Part shown: one piece after another, positions 5,305-5,319 of the stretch
Layout: every line of letters begins with the position of its first letter
How positions within the stretch are numbered: position 1 is the stretch's first letter
DNA from: an uncultured Lachnospiraceae bacterium
GTDB lineage: Bacteria; Bacillota; Clostridia; Lachnospirales; Lachnospiraceae
Assembly: GCA_902783295.1 (NCBI GenBank)
Contig: CACZQT010000293.1
Coordinates: 1-5,319, forward strand
Direction: 5' to 3'
Length of the DNA: 5,319 nt
Position numbers and translations under genes: made by a program
Notes under the pieces: generated by a model
Database searches by the model: none
Told to the model about the DNA's origin: nothing
The model's input: the letters and a program-made list of their open reading frames with translations, nothing else

Positions 5305-5319
5305 TTGGATAAAGCAGTA

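Noticed and set aside
1..5319. tRNA, rRNA, CRISPR array, insertion sequence or phage genes
   Set aside because: I saw no tRNA-like cloverleaf, spaced direct-repeat array, transposase, integrase or phage protein in the window.

Overview
The window is most likely chromosomal DNA from a Firmicute of moderate GC content. The genes have strong AGGAGG-type ribosome binding sites. They are closely packed and all lie on the + strand, and the intergenic DNA carries palindromic REP-like elements of the kind I associate with gut Clostridia and Negativicutes. The TRAP binding protein has a plain Sec signal peptide (AEA|A) and no lipobox cysteine. That suits a free periplasm, so a diderm Firmicute (Negativicutes, e.g. 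relatives of Acidaminococcus, Megasphaera or Dialister) is my best guess. This is inference, not identification.

Layout. (1) 2-2090: the 3' part of an EcsA-like ABC ATPase gene, overlapping by 11 bp a gene for a ~12-TM ABC-2 type permease whose two halves look like an internal duplication. (2) 2091-2443: non-coding. It holds two terminator-like hairpins that share a 3' flank repeat, a REP-like double hairpin, a sigma70-type promoter and a 39-bp near-palindrome, then the leader of the next gene. (3) 2444-3094: a GntR/FadR-type (FCD) transcription factor. (4) 3095-3451: non-coding. It holds a very strong bidirectional terminator, then an extended -10 promoter with a TGGTATACCA palindrome at the expected transcription start, then a structured leader. 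(5) 3452-5157: a DUF2848 protein (probable FAH-like fold) and, overlapping it by one base (TAATG), a DctP-type TRAP solute-binding protein. (6) 5158-5319: a structured tail with a 14-bp GC-rich hairpin. The TRAP membrane genes (dctQ/dctM) are expected beyond the window edge.

How the genes may work together. The ABC pair is a separate transport unit that ends at the hairpins near 2100-2173. The GntR/FCD regulator, the palindromic operator, the DUF2848 protein and the DctP protein form a plausible small-acid uptake and catabolism locus. In this model the regulator binds TGGTATACCA and blocks the promoter until a carboxylate ligand occupies its FCD domain. The TRAP system then imports the acid and the DUF2848 protein may act on it or on a product. 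The substrate cannot be read from the sequence. The least characterised part is the tight coupling of a DUF2848 protein of unknown function to a TRAP binding protein under an apparent GntR operator.
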